Position numbers and translations under genes: made by a program
Assembly: GCF_900188425.1 (NCBI RefSeq)
Contig: NZ_FZON01000040.1
Span: 1 to 48,912, forward strand
Direction: 5' to 3'
DNA: 48,912 nt
Origin: Antarctobacter heliothermus
Lineage (GTDB): Bacteria; Pseudomonadota; Alphaproteobacteria; Rhodobacterales; Rhodobacteraceae
Notes under the pieces: generated by a model
Told to the model about the DNA's origin: nothing
Database searches by the model: none
What the model saw: only the letters and a program-made list of their open reading frames with translations
In this document: positions 34,695-43,974 of the stretch, piece by piece
Position numbering within the stretch: the stretch's first letter is position 1
Layout of the letters: every line of letters starts with the position of its first letter

Positions 34695-34787
34695 TGGGGG
34701 CACGGCCCTCTGAATAAGAATGGGGGCACGGCCCTCTGAATAAGAATGGGGGCACGGCCCTCTGAATAAGAATGGGGGCACGGCCCC
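34695..34787. repeat. 26-bp tandem repeat (3 full copies and a partial fourth) between murB and ddl
   Basis: Units begin at 34695, 34721 and 34747 and are identical; a partial fourth runs 34773-34787. Each begins TGGGGGCACGGCCCTC and ends TGAATAAGAA; GGGC ACG GCCC can form a small hairpin. The perfect copies suggest recent expansion. 26 is not a multiple of 3, so it is not a coding repeat. The rest of 34554-34811 holds a small hairpin CGCAA/TTGCG at about 34628-34641 and no gene. Confidence 0.93.
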
Positions 34788-34811
34788 CGGGCAGTTGAGG
34801 CAGATTTGGGA

Positions 34812-35726
34812 ATGTCGAGCAGGACAATCCCGAAAGTGGTGGTGTTAAAAGGTGGTCCCTCGTCCGAGCGCGAGGTCTCGCTTGTTTCCGGTCGGGAATG
34901 CGCCGCCGCTTTGAGGGGCGAAGGATACGAGGTGATCGAACTGGACGCGGGCCCCGATGTGGCCGAGCGGCTGGCAGAGATTGCCCCGGACGTGGTTTTC
35001 AACGCATTGCACGGGCGCTGGGGCGAGGACGGCTGTATCCAGGGGATGCTGGAGTGGCTGCGCATCCCGTATACGCATTCCGGGGTTCTGGCCTCGGCGC
35101 TGGCGATGGACAAGGAAAAGACCAAGGACGTGTACCGCGCCGCCGGACTGCCGGTGGCCGAGAGCCTGCTGGCGCGGGCCGATGAGGTGCGCGCGCGTCA
35201 TGTGATGGCGCCGCCCTATGTGGTGAAACCCTACAATGAGGGATCGTCGGTCGGCGTCTATCTGGTGGATGAGGCGGCCAACGGGCCGCCGCAGCTGGAT
35301 GCCGCGATGCCAGAGGTGGTCATGGTCGAGGCCTTTGTGCCGGGGCGAGAGTTGACCACAACCGTGATGGGCGACCGGGCATTGGGTGTGACGGATATCG
35401 TCACCGACGGCTGGTACGATTACGACGCGAAATACAAGACCGGCGGGTCGCGGCATGTCTGCCCCGCCGAGGTGCCGCAGAAGATCACCGACGCCTGTCT
35501 GGATTACGCCCTGCGCGCCCATAAGGCGCTGGGGTGCCGGGGCGTGTCGCGGACCGATTTCCGCTGGGATGAGGGCAGGGGCCTCGACGGGCTGATCCTG
35601 CTGGAGACAAACACCCAGCCGGGCATGACGCCGACCTCTCTGTCACCGGAACACGGTGCGTTGGTGGGGCTGAGTTTTGGCCAGTTCTGTGACTGGATGG
35701 TGAAGGATGCCTCATGCGACAGGTAG
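34812..35726 (+). CDS. ddl: D-alanine--D-alanine ligase
   Basis: ATP-grasp enzyme making D-Ala-D-Ala for MurF. 304 aa: KVVVLKGGPSSEREVSLVSG, NALHGRWGEDGCIQGMLEWL, YVVKPYNEGSSVGVYL (ATP-grasp loop), and LLETNTQPGMTPTSLSPEHG with metal-binding Glu and Asn. ATG 34812 was chosen; an in-frame TTG six bases before adds two residues. It overlaps ftsQ by 13 bp. Confidence 0.97.
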   Translation: MSSRTIPKVVVLKGGPSSEREVSLVSGRECAAALRGEGYEVIELDAGPDVAERLAEIAPDVVFNALHGRWGEDGCIQGMLEWLRIPYTHSGVLASALAMDKEKTKDVYRAAGLPVAESLLARADEVRARHVMAPPYVVKPYNEGSSVGVYLVDEAANGPPQLDAAMPEVVMVEAFVPGRELTTTVMGDRALGVTDIVTDGWYDYDAKYKTGGSRHVCPAEVPQKITDACLDYALRAHKALGCRGVSRTDFRWDEGRGLDGLILLETNTQPGMTPTSLSPEHGALVGLSFGQFCDWMVKDASCDR

Positions 35727-36628
35727 AGGCGCAGGCCGCCAATGACGATCCGCAGATGGCGCGGCTGGACCCGCGCGCATCCAAGCTGAAATACCGGCTG
35801 GAACGGCTGATGCTGACGCCGTTCTTTCGCTTTGCCCTGCGGGTGTTGCTGCCGTTTGGTCTGTGCTTTGGCGCGGGGGCGGCGTGGTTTGCAGTAGATG
35901 AAAACCGCGAGGCCTTTCACCTGATGCTGAGCGAAGTGCGCGCCACGGTGGAAAACCGGCCCGAATTTCAGGTCCGCATGATGGCGATTGACGGCGCGGC
36001 ACCGGAGGTGGCGGTTGCGATCCGGGCCAATCTGTCGATCGACTTTCCCAAAAGCTCTTTCGATCTGGACCTTGAGCAGATGCAGCGCACAGTGACGGCA
36101 CTGGACGCGGTCAAGACGGCAGAGCTGCGGGTGCGGCAGGGCGGCGTGTTGCAGGTGGACGTGGTTGAGCGCAGGCCTGTCGTGCTGTGGCGGACCGCCG
36201 AGGGGTTGCACCTGCTGGACGACGAAGGGATCTTTGTCGGTCCGGCCGCGTCACGCGGGGCCTTTGCCGCGCTGCCGGTGGTGGCGGGCGACGCGGCGGA
36301 ACTGGCGGTGGACGAGGCGCTGCGGCTGTACGCGCTGACCGGGCCGGTGCGGGCGCGGCTGCGCGGGTTTGAACGGATCGGCGCGCGGCGCTGGGACGTG
36401 GTGCTGGACCGGGGTCAACGGATCATGCTGCCCGAGGCGGGCGCGGAACGGGCGCTGGAACAGGCCATCGGCATGGCGCTGACGCCGGGGCTGGACCTGC
36501 TGGCGCGCGACCTGACGGTGGTCGACCTGCGCCTGCCGCGCAGACCAACAATACGAATGACCGAGGACGCCACGCAGCAGATGTGGCGGATCAAGGCGAT
36601 TGAGGCTGGTAGGGAAGTGGTGCGATGA
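35714..36628 (+). CDS. ftsQ: Cell division protein FtsQ
   Basis: Bitopic divisome protein that binds FtsB/FtsL. 304 aa: a cytoplasmic N-terminus, a membrane helix near 41-62 (FALRVLLPFGLCFGAGAAWF), then a POTRA domain (from about 85, FQVRMMAIDGAAPEVAVAIR) and the beta domain with VVERRPVVLWRTAEG and LLDDEGIFV. It overlaps ddl at its start and ftsA by ATGA at its end (36625-36628), so ddl-ftsQ-ftsA are tightly coupled. Confidence 0.95.
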   Translation: MRQVEAQAANDDPQMARLDPRASKLKYRLERLMLTPFFRFALRVLLPFGLCFGAGAAWFAVDENREAFHLMLSEVRATVENRPEFQVRMMAIDGAAPEVAVAIRANLSIDFPKSSFDLDLEQMQRTVTALDAVKTAELRVRQGGVLQVDVVERRPVVLWRTAEGLHLLDDEGIFVGPAASRGAFAALPVVAGDAAELAVDEALRLYALTGPVRARLRGFERIGARRWDVVLDRGQRIMLPEAGAERALEQAIGMALTPGLDLLARDLTVVDLRLPRRPTIRMTEDATQQMWRIKAIEAGREVVR

Positions 36629-37953
36629 TCGAGCTTTACGAGTCCCAAAGGGCGATGCGGAACATGCGGCGCGCAGCGATGCAGCGCGGCGTGGTGGCCA
36701 TTCTGGATGTAGGGTCGTCCAAGGTGGCCTGTCTGGTGCTGCGCTTTGACGGCACCGACCCGTCCGATGAGGGCATCGGGTCGCTGGCGGGGCAGTCGGG
36801 ATTCCGGGTGATCGGGGCCGCGACAACGCGGTCGCGCGGGGTGCGCCACGGCGAGGTCCACGACATGGGCGCCACCGAACGGTCGATCCGCACAGCGGTG
36901 CAGGCGGCGCAAAAGATGGCCGGTATCCGGGTCGATCACGTCATTGCCGCCTTTTCCGGGGCCGAGCCGCGCTCTTACGGGTTGGCGGGCAAATCCGAGG
37001 TGCTGGGCACCACGGTGGATGAGCAGGACGTGGCGCGGGTGCTGTCGGCCTGTGATGTGCCGGACTTTGGCTATGGCCGCGAGGTCCTGCACGCGCAGCC
37101 GGTGAATTTTGTGCTGGACCACCGCTCGGGCCTGATTGATCCGCGCGGGCAGATCGGCAATGAGCTGGGCTGTGACATGCACATGCTGACGGTCGAAGGG
37201 CAGGCGATCCAGAACCTGGCCCATTGCATCAAACGCTGTGATCTGGAATTGGCCGGGCTGGCCTCATCCGGCTATGTCAGCGGTGTGTCTGCGCTGGTCG
37301 AGGACGAACAGGAACTGGGGTCGGCCTGTATCGACATGGGCGGCGGTGCCACGGGCCTGTCGATCTTTATCAAGAAACACATGATCTACGCCGACAGCGT
37401 GCGCATGGGCGGCGATCACGTCACCCGCGACATCTCGAAGGGGCTGAAGGTCTCGATGGCGACGGCGGAGCGGATCAAGACATTCTACGGCGGACTGGTG
37501 GCCACCGGCATCGACGACCGCGAGATGATCGAGATCGGCGGCGATTCCGGCGACTGGGAACACGACCGCCGCACCGTCAGCCGCGCCGAACTGATCGGCA
37601 TCATGCGTCCGCGCGTCGAGGAGATCCTCGAAGAGGTGCGGATGCGGCTGGATGCGGCGGGCTTTGACCATTTGCCGTCGCAACAGATCGTATTGACCGG
37701 AGGAGCGTCGCAGATCCCCGGTCTGGATGGATTGGCGTCCAAGATCCTCGGCCAGCAGGTACGCCTTGGCCGCCCGCTGCGCGTCCACGGGTTGCCGCAG
37801 GCGGCGACGGGGCCGGGATTTGCCACCGCCGTCGGTCTGTGCCTGTTCGCGGCGCATCCGCAGGACGAATGGTGGGACTTTGAGATCCCGGTGGACCGGC
37901 TGCCGGCGCGCTCGTTGAAGCGCGCGGTGCAGTGGTTTCGCGAGAACTGGTAA
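36625..37953 (+). CDS. ftsA: Cell division protein FtsA
   Basis: Actin-like ATPase that tethers FtsZ to the membrane and recruits the divisome. 442 aa: phosphate-1 motif AILDVGSSKVACLVLRF, SHS2 insertion about residues 95-175, CIDMGGGATGLSIFI (phosphate-2), and ILTGGASQIPGLD (adenosine motif, read as VLTGGASQIPG). The C-terminal amphipathic stretch LKRAVQWFRENW fits the membrane-binding helix. It ends 385 bp before ftsZ. Confidence 0.96.
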   Translation: MIELYESQRAMRNMRRAAMQRGVVAILDVGSSKVACLVLRFDGTDPSDEGIGSLAGQSGFRVIGAATTRSRGVRHGEVHDMGATERSIRTAVQAAQKMAGIRVDHVIAAFSGAEPRSYGLAGKSEVLGTTVDEQDVARVLSACDVPDFGYGREVLHAQPVNFVLDHRSGLIDPRGQIGNELGCDMHMLTVEGQAIQNLAHCIKRCDLELAGLASSGYVSGVSALVEDEQELGSACIDMGGGATGLSIFIKKHMIYADSVRMGGDHVTRDISKGLKVSMATAERIKTFYGGLVATGIDDREMIEIGGDSGDWEHDRRTVSRAELIGIMRPRVEEILEEVRMRLDAAGFDHLPSQQIVLTGGASQIPGLDGLASKILGQQVRLGRPLRVHGLPQAATGPGFATAVGLCLFAAHPQDEWWDFEIPVDRLPARSLKRAVQWFRENW

Positions 37954-38040
37954 GGCGTGATCGGTTCCTGCCTGGCAGGCCCGAAAAATCGCTGTAGAGG
38001 ATCACTTCCGGGGCTGACGGGCTGGTAAGGCTCTGTTAGG

Positions 38041-38049
38041 TTATACACA
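38041..38049 (+). promoter_or_regulatory. Consensus DnaA box in the ftsA-ftsZ intergenic region
   Basis: TTATACACA matches the DnaA box TTWTNCACA exactly, 290 bp before ftsZ, with a weaker TCCACA-type half nearby at about 38055-38061. DnaA activation of ftsZ is established in Caulobacter. Here direct control is inference. Confidence 0.55.
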
Positions 38050-38119
38050 AATCCGTCCACAGAGGCGGGGCTACGGGACGTCGGGCAGACTCCCTCAAAT
38101 TGTCAGTCGAACCATAGCG

Positions 38120-38281
38120 CGCCACGAGTGTTCGTGGCGTGGCTTTAGTGGTCTGTTCTGGGCAATCCACCGTATCTGGGCGTGTGGGCGAAATGCGGCC
38201 AATGCATGCCGCGAATTTGCCACATTTGGTAGATTTCACGCGTTTTTCGCGTGACGGACCGGGCGTCTATCGGTAGGATTC
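38120..38281 (+). promoter_or_regulatory. ftsZ upstream region: hairpins and a GANTC site
   Basis: The 385-bp space (37954-38338) has no gene I can support. It holds CGCCACGA/TCGTGGCG (38120-38139, 4-nt loop), which may end ftsA transcription, CACGCG/CGCGTG around TTTTT (38237-38253), and GATTC (GANTC) at 38277-38281, 58 bp before the ftsZ ATG. CcrM-type methylation affects ftsZ transcription in Caulobacter. No convincing -35/-10 pair was found by eye. Confidence 0.45.
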
Positions 38282-38338
38282 AAGGGAACGGGCCGCGCAC
38301 AGGCCTGAAACCGGAATAAAAAACAGGCGGACGACAAC

Positions 38339-39964
38339 ATGGCACTGAATCTTTCGATGCCCGGACAGGACGAGCTGAGACCCCGGATCACGGTCTTTGG
38401 CGTGGGCGGCGCGGGCGGCAATGCCGTCAACAACATGATCGAGAAAAACCTTGAGGGCGTCGATTTTGTCGTCGCCAATACCGACGCTCAGGCGTTGGCC
38501 CAAAGCATGTCGCAAAGCCGCGTGCAGCTGGGTGTCAAGGTGACCGAGGGTCTGGGTGCCGGGGCGCGCGCCAGCGTGGGTGCCGCCGCCGCCGAGGAAA
38601 GCATCGAACAGATCGTCGACCATCTGGCCGGCGCACACATGTGTTTCATCACCGCAGGTATGGGGGGCGGCACCGGGACAGGGGCGGCCCCGATCATCGC
38701 GCAAGCGGCGCGTGAACTGGGTGTGCTGACCGTTGGCGTGGTGACCAAGCCCTTTCAGTTCGAGGGCGCCAAGCGGATGAAGCAGGCCGAGGCCGGTGTC
38801 GAAAGCCTGCAAAAGGTTGTCGATACGCTGATCATCATCCCGAACCAGAACCTGTTCCGCCTTGCGAACGAAAAGACCACCTTTACCGAGGCGTTCAGCC
38901 TTGCGGATGACGTGCTGTATCAGGGCGTCAAAGGGGTGACGGATCTGATGGTCCGTCCGGGTCTGATCAACCTCGACTTTGCCGACGTGCGCGCGGTGAT
39001 GGACGAGATGGGCAAGGCCATGATGGGCACAGGCGAGGGCGAGGGCGAGGATCGCGCGGTTCAGGCCGCCGAAAAGGCCATCGCCAACCCACTGCTGGAC
39101 GAAATCAGCCTCAAGGGTGCACGCGGTGTGTTGATCAACATCACCGGCGGCAACGACCTGACGCTGTTCGAACTGGACGAAGCGGCCAACCGCATCCGCG
39201 AAGAAGTGGACGCAGAGGCGAACATCATCGTCGGCAGCACGCTGGACGATAGCATGGCAGGCCGGATGCGTGTGTCCGTCGTCGCCACCGGCATCGACGC
39301 CCGCGACAACACCGGGGATGTCCCGGTGCCGCGCCGTCCGCTGTCCAAGCCGCTGGGCAACCTGGCAAACACCTCCACGCCCGCCCCGGCCCCTGCGCCG
39401 CAGCCCGCGCCGGAACCGGTAGCCGCCCGCGCCGCCGAGGCAGAGCCCGAGCCGTCGCTGTTCGGTCAGATGGACGAGGTCGCACAGGCCGATCCGGTGA
39501 TCTCGCGCGAGTATGACGAGGTGATCGAGGATGAGCGCGCCGACGACGGCCTGCCGCCGCCGGTCTACCGCGCCCATGTGGCCGAGTTCCGCCCCGCCCC
39601 GGACACGATCGAGGCGGACCCGCAGGACTTTGTCGCACCGCGCGCACCCGCTCCTGGCACGCCCAGCCCGGCCACGCTGGACCGGCTGAAGGCCGCCGCC
39701 GCGCGGACCCGCGAAGAAACGCAGGCCGCCGCTGCCGCACCGCAGGCTGCCCCCGCAGCCCCGGCAGAGGAACGCTCGCGCTTTAGCGTCAACTCGCTGA
39801 TCGGGCGGATGACCGGCCATAGCGAGCATCAGGCCGCACCGCAGGCCCGCCGCGCGCAGCCGCCGGTGCAGGCGCATCGCCCGGCCCCGATCCATGATCA
39901 GGAGCCCGAAGCCGAGGACGACCGGATCGAAATCCCGGCCTTCCTGCGCCGTCAGGCCAACTGA
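38339..39964 (+). CDS. ftsZ: Cell division GTPase FtsZ
   Basis: Tubulin homologue that forms the Z ring. 541 aa: GTPase domain with [15 protein letters not shown], the tubulin signature GGGTGTG (residues 109-115), [11 protein letters not shown] (T7 loop), then a C-terminal domain to about 325, a Pro/Ala-rich linker of about 200 residues, and the conserved terminal peptide EIPAFLRRQ that binds FtsA. The long linker is typical of alphaproteobacteria. A strong terminator follows at 40029. Confidence 0.99.
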   Translation: MALNLSMPGQDELRPRITVFGVGGAGGNAVNNMIEKNLEGVDFVVANTDAQALAQSMSQSRVQLGVKVTEGLGAGARASVGAAAAEESIEQIVDHLAGAHMCFITAGMGGGTGTGAAPIIAQAARELGVLTVGVVTKPFQFEGAKRMKQAEAGVESLQKVVDTLIIIPNQNLFRLANEKTTFTEAFSLADDVLYQGVKGVTDLMVRPGLINLDFADVRAVMDEMGKAMMGTGEGEGEDRAVQAAEKAIANPLLDEISLKGARGVLINITGGNDLTLFELDEAANRIREEVDAEANIIVGSTLDDSMAGRMRVSVVATGIDARDNTGDVPVPRRPLSKPLGNLANTSTPAPAPAPQPAPEPVAARAAEAEPEPSLFGQMDEVAQADPVISREYDEVIEDERADDGLPPPVYRAHVAEFRPAPDTIEADPQDFVAPRAPAPGTPSPATLDRLKAAAARTREETQAAAAAPQAAPAAPAEERSRFSVNSLIGRMTGHSEHQAAPQARRAQPPVQAHRPAPIHDQEPEAEDDRIEIPAFLRRQAN

Positions 39965-40028
39965 GCCGGAGTTACCCACAGGCGGACGGGCCGAACCCGA
40001 GCGCCTGACCTAGTCGACCTCGTGAGAG

Positions 40029-40062
40029 CGCCCTCTGCCTTGGCAGGGGGCGTTTTCCTGTT
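40029..40062 (+). terminator. ftsZ: Intrinsic terminator of ftsZ
   Basis: CGCCCTCTGCC (40029-40039) pairs with GGCAGGGGGCG (40042-40052) with one wobble, followed by TTTTCCTGTTT. It is 65 nt past the ftsZ stop. It implies that lpxC has its own promoter in 40063-40351. Confidence 0.85.
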
Positions 40063-40194
40063 TCGGGGCGGGAAACAAAGGTGTTCACAAAACGCAACAT
40101 TGCTGCAAAAAACACCCTGTTCCGCTGGTTCGAAGGTGTCAAGTCGCGCGTGGGGTGTCCCGTGGATAATGCAGTAACCACAAGGAGTTACGGC

Positions 40195-40266
40195 ATGACC
40201 TTCGGGTGTGTGGCGGGGTTTCGCCGACCGCTTGCAGGGGATGTTTCACACCGTTGCAATCTTTGA
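40195..40266 (+). CDS. Possible 23-aa leader peptide upstream of lpxC
   Basis: ATG 40195 is preceded at ideal distance by AAGGAG (7-nt gap) and opens a 24-codon frame (MTFGCVAGFRRPLAGDVSHR and three more) ending in TGA 40264-40266, 85 bp before the lpxC start. The ribosome site is better than that of many real genes here. It could be a translated leader (uORF) or chance. No other gene is seen in the 387-bp stretch 39965-40351, whose other content is the ftsZ terminator. Confidence 0.35.
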   Translation: MTFGCVAGFRRPLAGDVSHRCNL

Positions 40267-40351
40267 TTTGAGGCGCGGGTGAGGCTTCGCTAGGTCCAAT
40301 GTCAAAGCCGCGTCCAGGTTGGGGGGACGTGTGCAACTCAGGGGCAGCCTC

Positions 40352-41281
40352 GTGCAGACCACTCTTCGTTCGCCGATCACATTCACAGGTGTTGGACTTC
40401 ATTCCGGCGCGCCAGCGCGCCTGACCATCCGTCCGGCCAGCGCCGATTATGGCATCTGGTTCAAACGCACCGACATCGCGCTTGGCGACACGATGGTTCC
40501 GGCCCGGTGGGACGCTGTCGATGCGTCGCCGCTGTGTACCCGGATCGTGAACCGCGCGGGCACCTCTGTATCCACGGTCGAACATGTCATGGCGGCGCTG
40601 TCGGGCTGCGGTGTCCACAACGCATTGATCGAGATCGACGGACCCGAGGCCCCCATCCTCGACGGGTCGTCGGTTCCGTTTGTGCGTGGCATTCTGGCCC
40701 GTGGCCTGCGCCAACTTGCAACGCCGATCCGCGCGATCGAGGTTCTCGCCCCGGTCGAGATCCGCACCGACATGGGGTGGGCGCGTCTGTCTCCGGCGGA
40801 GATGGGGCAGGGGCTGACCATGCAATTCCATATCGCTTTTGCCGATGCGGCGATTGGCGAACAGACCAAAACGCTGAACCTTGCGAATGGCGCCTTTGTG
40901 CGCGAACTGTGCGACAGCCGCACGTTCTGTCGCGCGTCGGATGTAGAGGCGATGCATGCGGCGGGCAAGGCGCTGGGCGGCACCTATGAAAACGCGGTTG
41001 TGGTTGACGGCGACAAGGTCCTGTCCCCCGGCGGGTTGCGCCATTCGGATGAGGCCGTGCGCCACAAGATGCTGGATGCGCTGGGCGATCTCGCGTTGGC
41101 CGGTGCGCCGATCATTGGCCATTATGAGGGCCACAAGGCCGGTCACGCCATGACAAATGGCCTGCTGCGGGCGCTGTTTGACAGGCCCGGTGCCTACCGT
41201 GTGGTCCAGTGTGATGTGGACCAAGCTGCGCGCCTTCCCGGCTCCGGTGTCGAACGGCATGAGATTCCGGCCGTGGCCTGA
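40352..41281 (+). CDS. lpxC: UDP-3-O-acyl-N-acetylglucosamine deacetylase LpxC
   Basis: Zinc enzyme that commits the cell to lipid A synthesis. 309 aa: start MQTTLRSPITFTGVGLHSG, zinc ligand in STVEHVMAALSG (His78), HKMLDALGDLAL with His and Asp ligands, and catalytic HKAGHAMTN. I chose GTG 40352 since it matches the conserved N-terminus and has AGGGG 7 nt upstream; an in-frame TTG at 40319 and GTG at 40331 give longer, unsupported forms. Together with ftsZ it is the usual dcw cluster end. Confidence 0.96.
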   Translation: MQTTLRSPITFTGVGLHSGAPARLTIRPASADYGIWFKRTDIALGDTMVPARWDAVDASPLCTRIVNRAGTSVSTVEHVMAALSGCGVHNALIEIDGPEAPILDGSSVPFVRGILARGLRQLATPIRAIEVLAPVEIRTDMGWARLSPAEMGQGLTMQFHIAFADAAIGEQTKTLNLANGAFVRELCDSRTFCRASDVEAMHAAGKALGGTYENAVVVDGDKVLSPGGLRHSDEAVRHKMLDALGDLALAGAPIIGHYEGHKAGHAMTNGLLRALFDRPGAYRVVQCDVDQAARLPGSGVERHEIPAVA

Positions 41282-41411
41282 GCGCCCCAGTGGGCGGCAT
41301 GGCGCGCATTATTCGGTCCACAAGACATTTTGCACCGGAATTTTCTGTGCTAGACCGCTCCCAATGGCAGCCGCTCAAGGCGGTGCCGCACGAAGTAGAG
41401 GACGATCGGGC

Positions 41412-42266
41412 ATGACTGGGGGCGGATCGCGGAAACTTGGGGTCGTGGCGGTGGCACTTGTGCTGTCGCTGGCGGGCTGTGGTGAATTGCAGCGCAAAGA
41501 AGTGGGCCCGGGTGGCGTGCCGCTGGAAAGCTTTACCGCCAAGCAGATCTTTGAACGCGGCGAATATGAACTGTCGCGCAAGGACGAGAAGGACGCAGCC
41601 TTTTACTTTGGTGAGGTTGAGCGGCTGTATCCCTATTCGGAATGGGCCAAACGTGCATTGATCATGCAGGCCTATGCCTATCACGAAGATACGGACTATG
41701 AGAACGCGCGCTCTGCGGCGCAGCGGTACATCGATTTCTATCCCGCCGAAGACGACGCCGCCTATGCGCAATATCTGCTGGCGCTGTCCTACTATGACCA
41801 GATCGAACTGGTGGGCCGCGACCAGGGGCTGACGTTCCAGGCCTTGCAGGCGCTGCGCACGGTGATCGAACGCTATCCCGACAGCGAATACGCACGGTCC
41901 TCGATCCTGAAATTCGACCTGGCCTTTGACCATCTGGCGGCCAAGGAAATGGAAGTCGGGCGCTATTATCTGAAACGGTCGCACTACGGTGCTGCGATCA
42001 GCCGATTCCGCGTGGTGGTCGAGGATTTCCAGACCACGACCCACACGCCGGAGGCGCTGTATCGTCTGATCGAGTCCTATCTCTCGCTTGGTCTTCTGAA
42101 CGAGGCGCAGACTGCCGGGGCCATCCTTGGCTACAATTACCAGTCGACCGACTGGTACGAGGACGGGTTCAAGCTGTTGACCAAGCAGGGGCTGAAGCCC
42201 ACTGTTCTTGGCGACAACTGGCTGTCGGCGATCTATCGTCAGATGATCAAGGGCGAGTGGTTGTAA
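41412..42266 (+). CDS. bamD: Outer membrane assembly lipoprotein BamD
   Basis: Lipoprotein of the BAM complex that inserts outer-membrane proteins. 284 aa with a lipoprotein signal: LALVLSLAGC-type lipobox with Cys23 as the lipidated residue, then TPR-like repeats (FERGEYELSRKDEKDAAFYFGE in two parts; YPYSEWAKRALIMQAY; YIDFYPAEDDAAYAQYLLAL; RVVVEDFQTTTHTPEALYRL). Length is normal. Upstream, TTGCAC (41330) and TAGACC (41351) could be promoter elements, but the spacing (15-16) is short. Confidence 0.94.
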   Translation: MTGGGSRKLGVVAVALVLSLAGCGELQRKEVGPGGVPLESFTAKQIFERGEYELSRKDEKDAAFYFGEVERLYPYSEWAKRALIMQAYAYHEDTDYENARSAAQRYIDFYPAEDDAAYAQYLLALSYYDQIELVGRDQGLTFQALQALRTVIERYPDSEYARSSILKFDLAFDHLAAKEMEVGRYYLKRSHYGAAISRFRVVVEDFQTTTHTPEALYRLIESYLSLGLLNEAQTAGAILGYNYQSTDWYEDGFKLLTKQGLKPTVLGDNWLSAIYRQMIKGEWL

Positions 42267-42302
42267 GGAGCGGCGGACCACAGGTCTGCCCGACGGCGAA
42301 CC

Positions 42303-43955
42303 ATGCTGCGCGCGCTTGAAATACGGGACATGTTGATCATCGAGCGGCTGGAACTGGAGTTCCAGCCGGGGCTGAACGTGTTGACCGGGGAAACCGGGGC
42401 CGGAAAGTCGATCCTGCTGGATTCGCTGGGCTTTGTGCTGGGCTGGCGCGGGCGCGCGGAACTGGTGCGTTCTGGTGCCGAGCAGGGCGAGGTTGTGGCC
42501 GAATTTGAGCTGCCCCAGGGTCATGCGGCTTTTGCGGTGCTGGAAGAGGCGGGGCTGCCCGCGTCGGATGAGCTGATCCTGCGGCGGGTGAACACCAAGG
42601 ACGGGCGCAAGACCGGTTGGGTCAATGACCGCCGCGTGTCTGGTGAGGTGCTGCGGCGCCTGTCGGAAACCTTGGTCGAGTTGCACGGCCAGCATGATGA
42701 TCGCGGCTTGCTGGACCCCAAGGGGCATCGCGCGATCCTTGATCTATATGCGGATGCGGCCCCGGCCATTGCCGGGGTGCGCACGGCGTGGCGGGCGATG
42801 GGCGCGGCGCGCAAGGCGCTGGATGCGGCACAAGCGGCGCTGGAGGCGGTGCGCGCCGAAGAAGAGTTCCTGCGTCATGCGGTGGCTGAGCTGGAAAAGC
42901 TTGGTCCGGTCGAGGGAGAAGAGGCAGAGCTGGACGCCCGCCGCCGCTCCATGCAAGCGGCTGAAAAGATCCGCGATGACATCGGGCAAGCCTCCAGTGC
43001 GCTGGGGTATGACGGGGCCGAAGGGGCCATGTCGAACGCTCTGCGCTGGCTGGACGGGGCGGCAGAAAAGGCGGGCGGACTGTTGGATGCGCCCATCGGG
43101 GCGTTGACGCGGGCGATGGCGGAACTGGATGAGGCCGCGCGCGGCGTGGCCGATTGCCTTGATGCGCTGGAGTTCAACCCGGCAGACCTGGACGATACCG
43201 AAGAACGGCTTTTTGCGATCCGGGGTTTGGCGCGCAAACATCAGGTGATGCCGGACGCCCTGCCGGGATTGGCGGCAGAGCTGTCGGACCGGCTGGCGGC
43301 ACTGGACGCGGGCGAGGCGCGGATTGGCGGGCTGCGCGCTGATCTGAAGGCGGCAGAGGCGGGCTATGATGCGGCGGCCACGGCACTCAGCGCGCGGCGG
43401 CGCGAGGCGGCGGGGCGGCTGGACGTGGCGGTGGCGGGCGAATTGGCCCCGCTCAAGATGGAACGGGCGGTGTTTCACACCGCTGTCACCGAGGCCCCGG
43501 CGGGACCGGAGGGGCGCGACACCGTCGCCTTTACCGTAGCGACCAACCCCGGCGCGCCCGCAGGGGCGCTGAACAAGATCGCCTCTGGCGGCGAGCTGTC
43601 GCGGTTCCTGCTGGCGCTCAAGGTCTGCCTGACAGAGGCGCAGGGGCGCGGGGCGACGATGATCTTTGATGAGATCGACCGGGGTGTTGGCGGGGCCACG
43701 GCGGATGCGGTGGGCCGCAGGCTCAAGGCGCTGTCCGAGGGCGGGCAGGTGCTGGTCGTGACCCATTCGCCGCAGGTGGCGGCGCTGGGCGGGCATCACT
43801 GGCGGGTGTCCAAACGGGTCGAGGGCGAGAAGACGCTGTCCGAAGTGCTGCCGCTGGCGGTGGGCGACCGCGAGGATGAGATTGCGCGGATGCTGTCCGG
43901 CGACGTGGTCACAAAAGAGGCCCGCGCGGCGGCGCGGGCGTTGTTGAAAGCGTGA
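42303..43955 (+). CDS. recN: DNA repair protein RecN
   Basis: SMC-like ATPase acting in double-strand break repair. 550 aa: Walker A GETGAGKS at 29-36, long alpha-helical middle with low hydrophobicity (coiled coil), then the ABC signature ASGGELSRFLLALK and Walker B TMIFDEIDRGVGGATADAVG. It follows bamD by 36 bp and is convergent with the DUF1772 gene. No LexA box was recognised in front of it. Confidence 0.97.
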   Translation: MLRALEIRDMLIIERLELEFQPGLNVLTGETGAGKSILLDSLGFVLGWRGRAELVRSGAEQGEVVAEFELPQGHAAFAVLEEAGLPASDELILRRVNTKDGRKTGWVNDRRVSGEVLRRLSETLVELHGQHDDRGLLDPKGHRAILDLYADAAPAIAGVRTAWRAMGAARKALDAAQAALEAVRAEEEFLRHAVAELEKLGPVEGEEAELDARRRSMQAAEKIRDDIGQASSALGYDGAEGAMSNALRWLDGAAEKAGGLLDAPIGALTRAMAELDEAARGVADCLDALEFNPADLDDTEERLFAIRGLARKHQVMPDALPGLAAELSDRLAALDAGEARIGGLRADLKAAEAGYDAAATALSARRREAAGRLDVAVAGELAPLKMERAVFHTAVTEAPAGPEGRDTVAFTVATNPGAPAGALNKIASGGELSRFLLALKVCLTEAQGRGATMIFDEIDRGVGGATADAVGRRLKALSEGGQVLVVTHSPQVAALGGHHWRVSKRVEGEKTLSEVLPLAVGDREDEIARMLSGDVVTKEARAAARALLKA

Positions 43956-43974
43956 ATCGCAAGGCTGGAGCGCG

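Noticed and set aside
34695-34787. CRISPR array
   Set aside because: The 26-bp units are directly adjacent with no variable spacers and there are no cas genes; it is a simple tandem repeat.
34522-35125. Minus-strand frames through the 26-bp repeat with repeating VPPFLFRGPCPHS-like peptides
   Set aside because: 26 is not divisible by 3, so the repeat is read in all three frames in turn; they also run antisense into murB and ddl.
41330-41356. bamD promoter TTGCAC/TAGACC
   Set aside because: Spacer of 15-16 bp and a weak -10; mentioned under bamD but not strong enough for its own entry.
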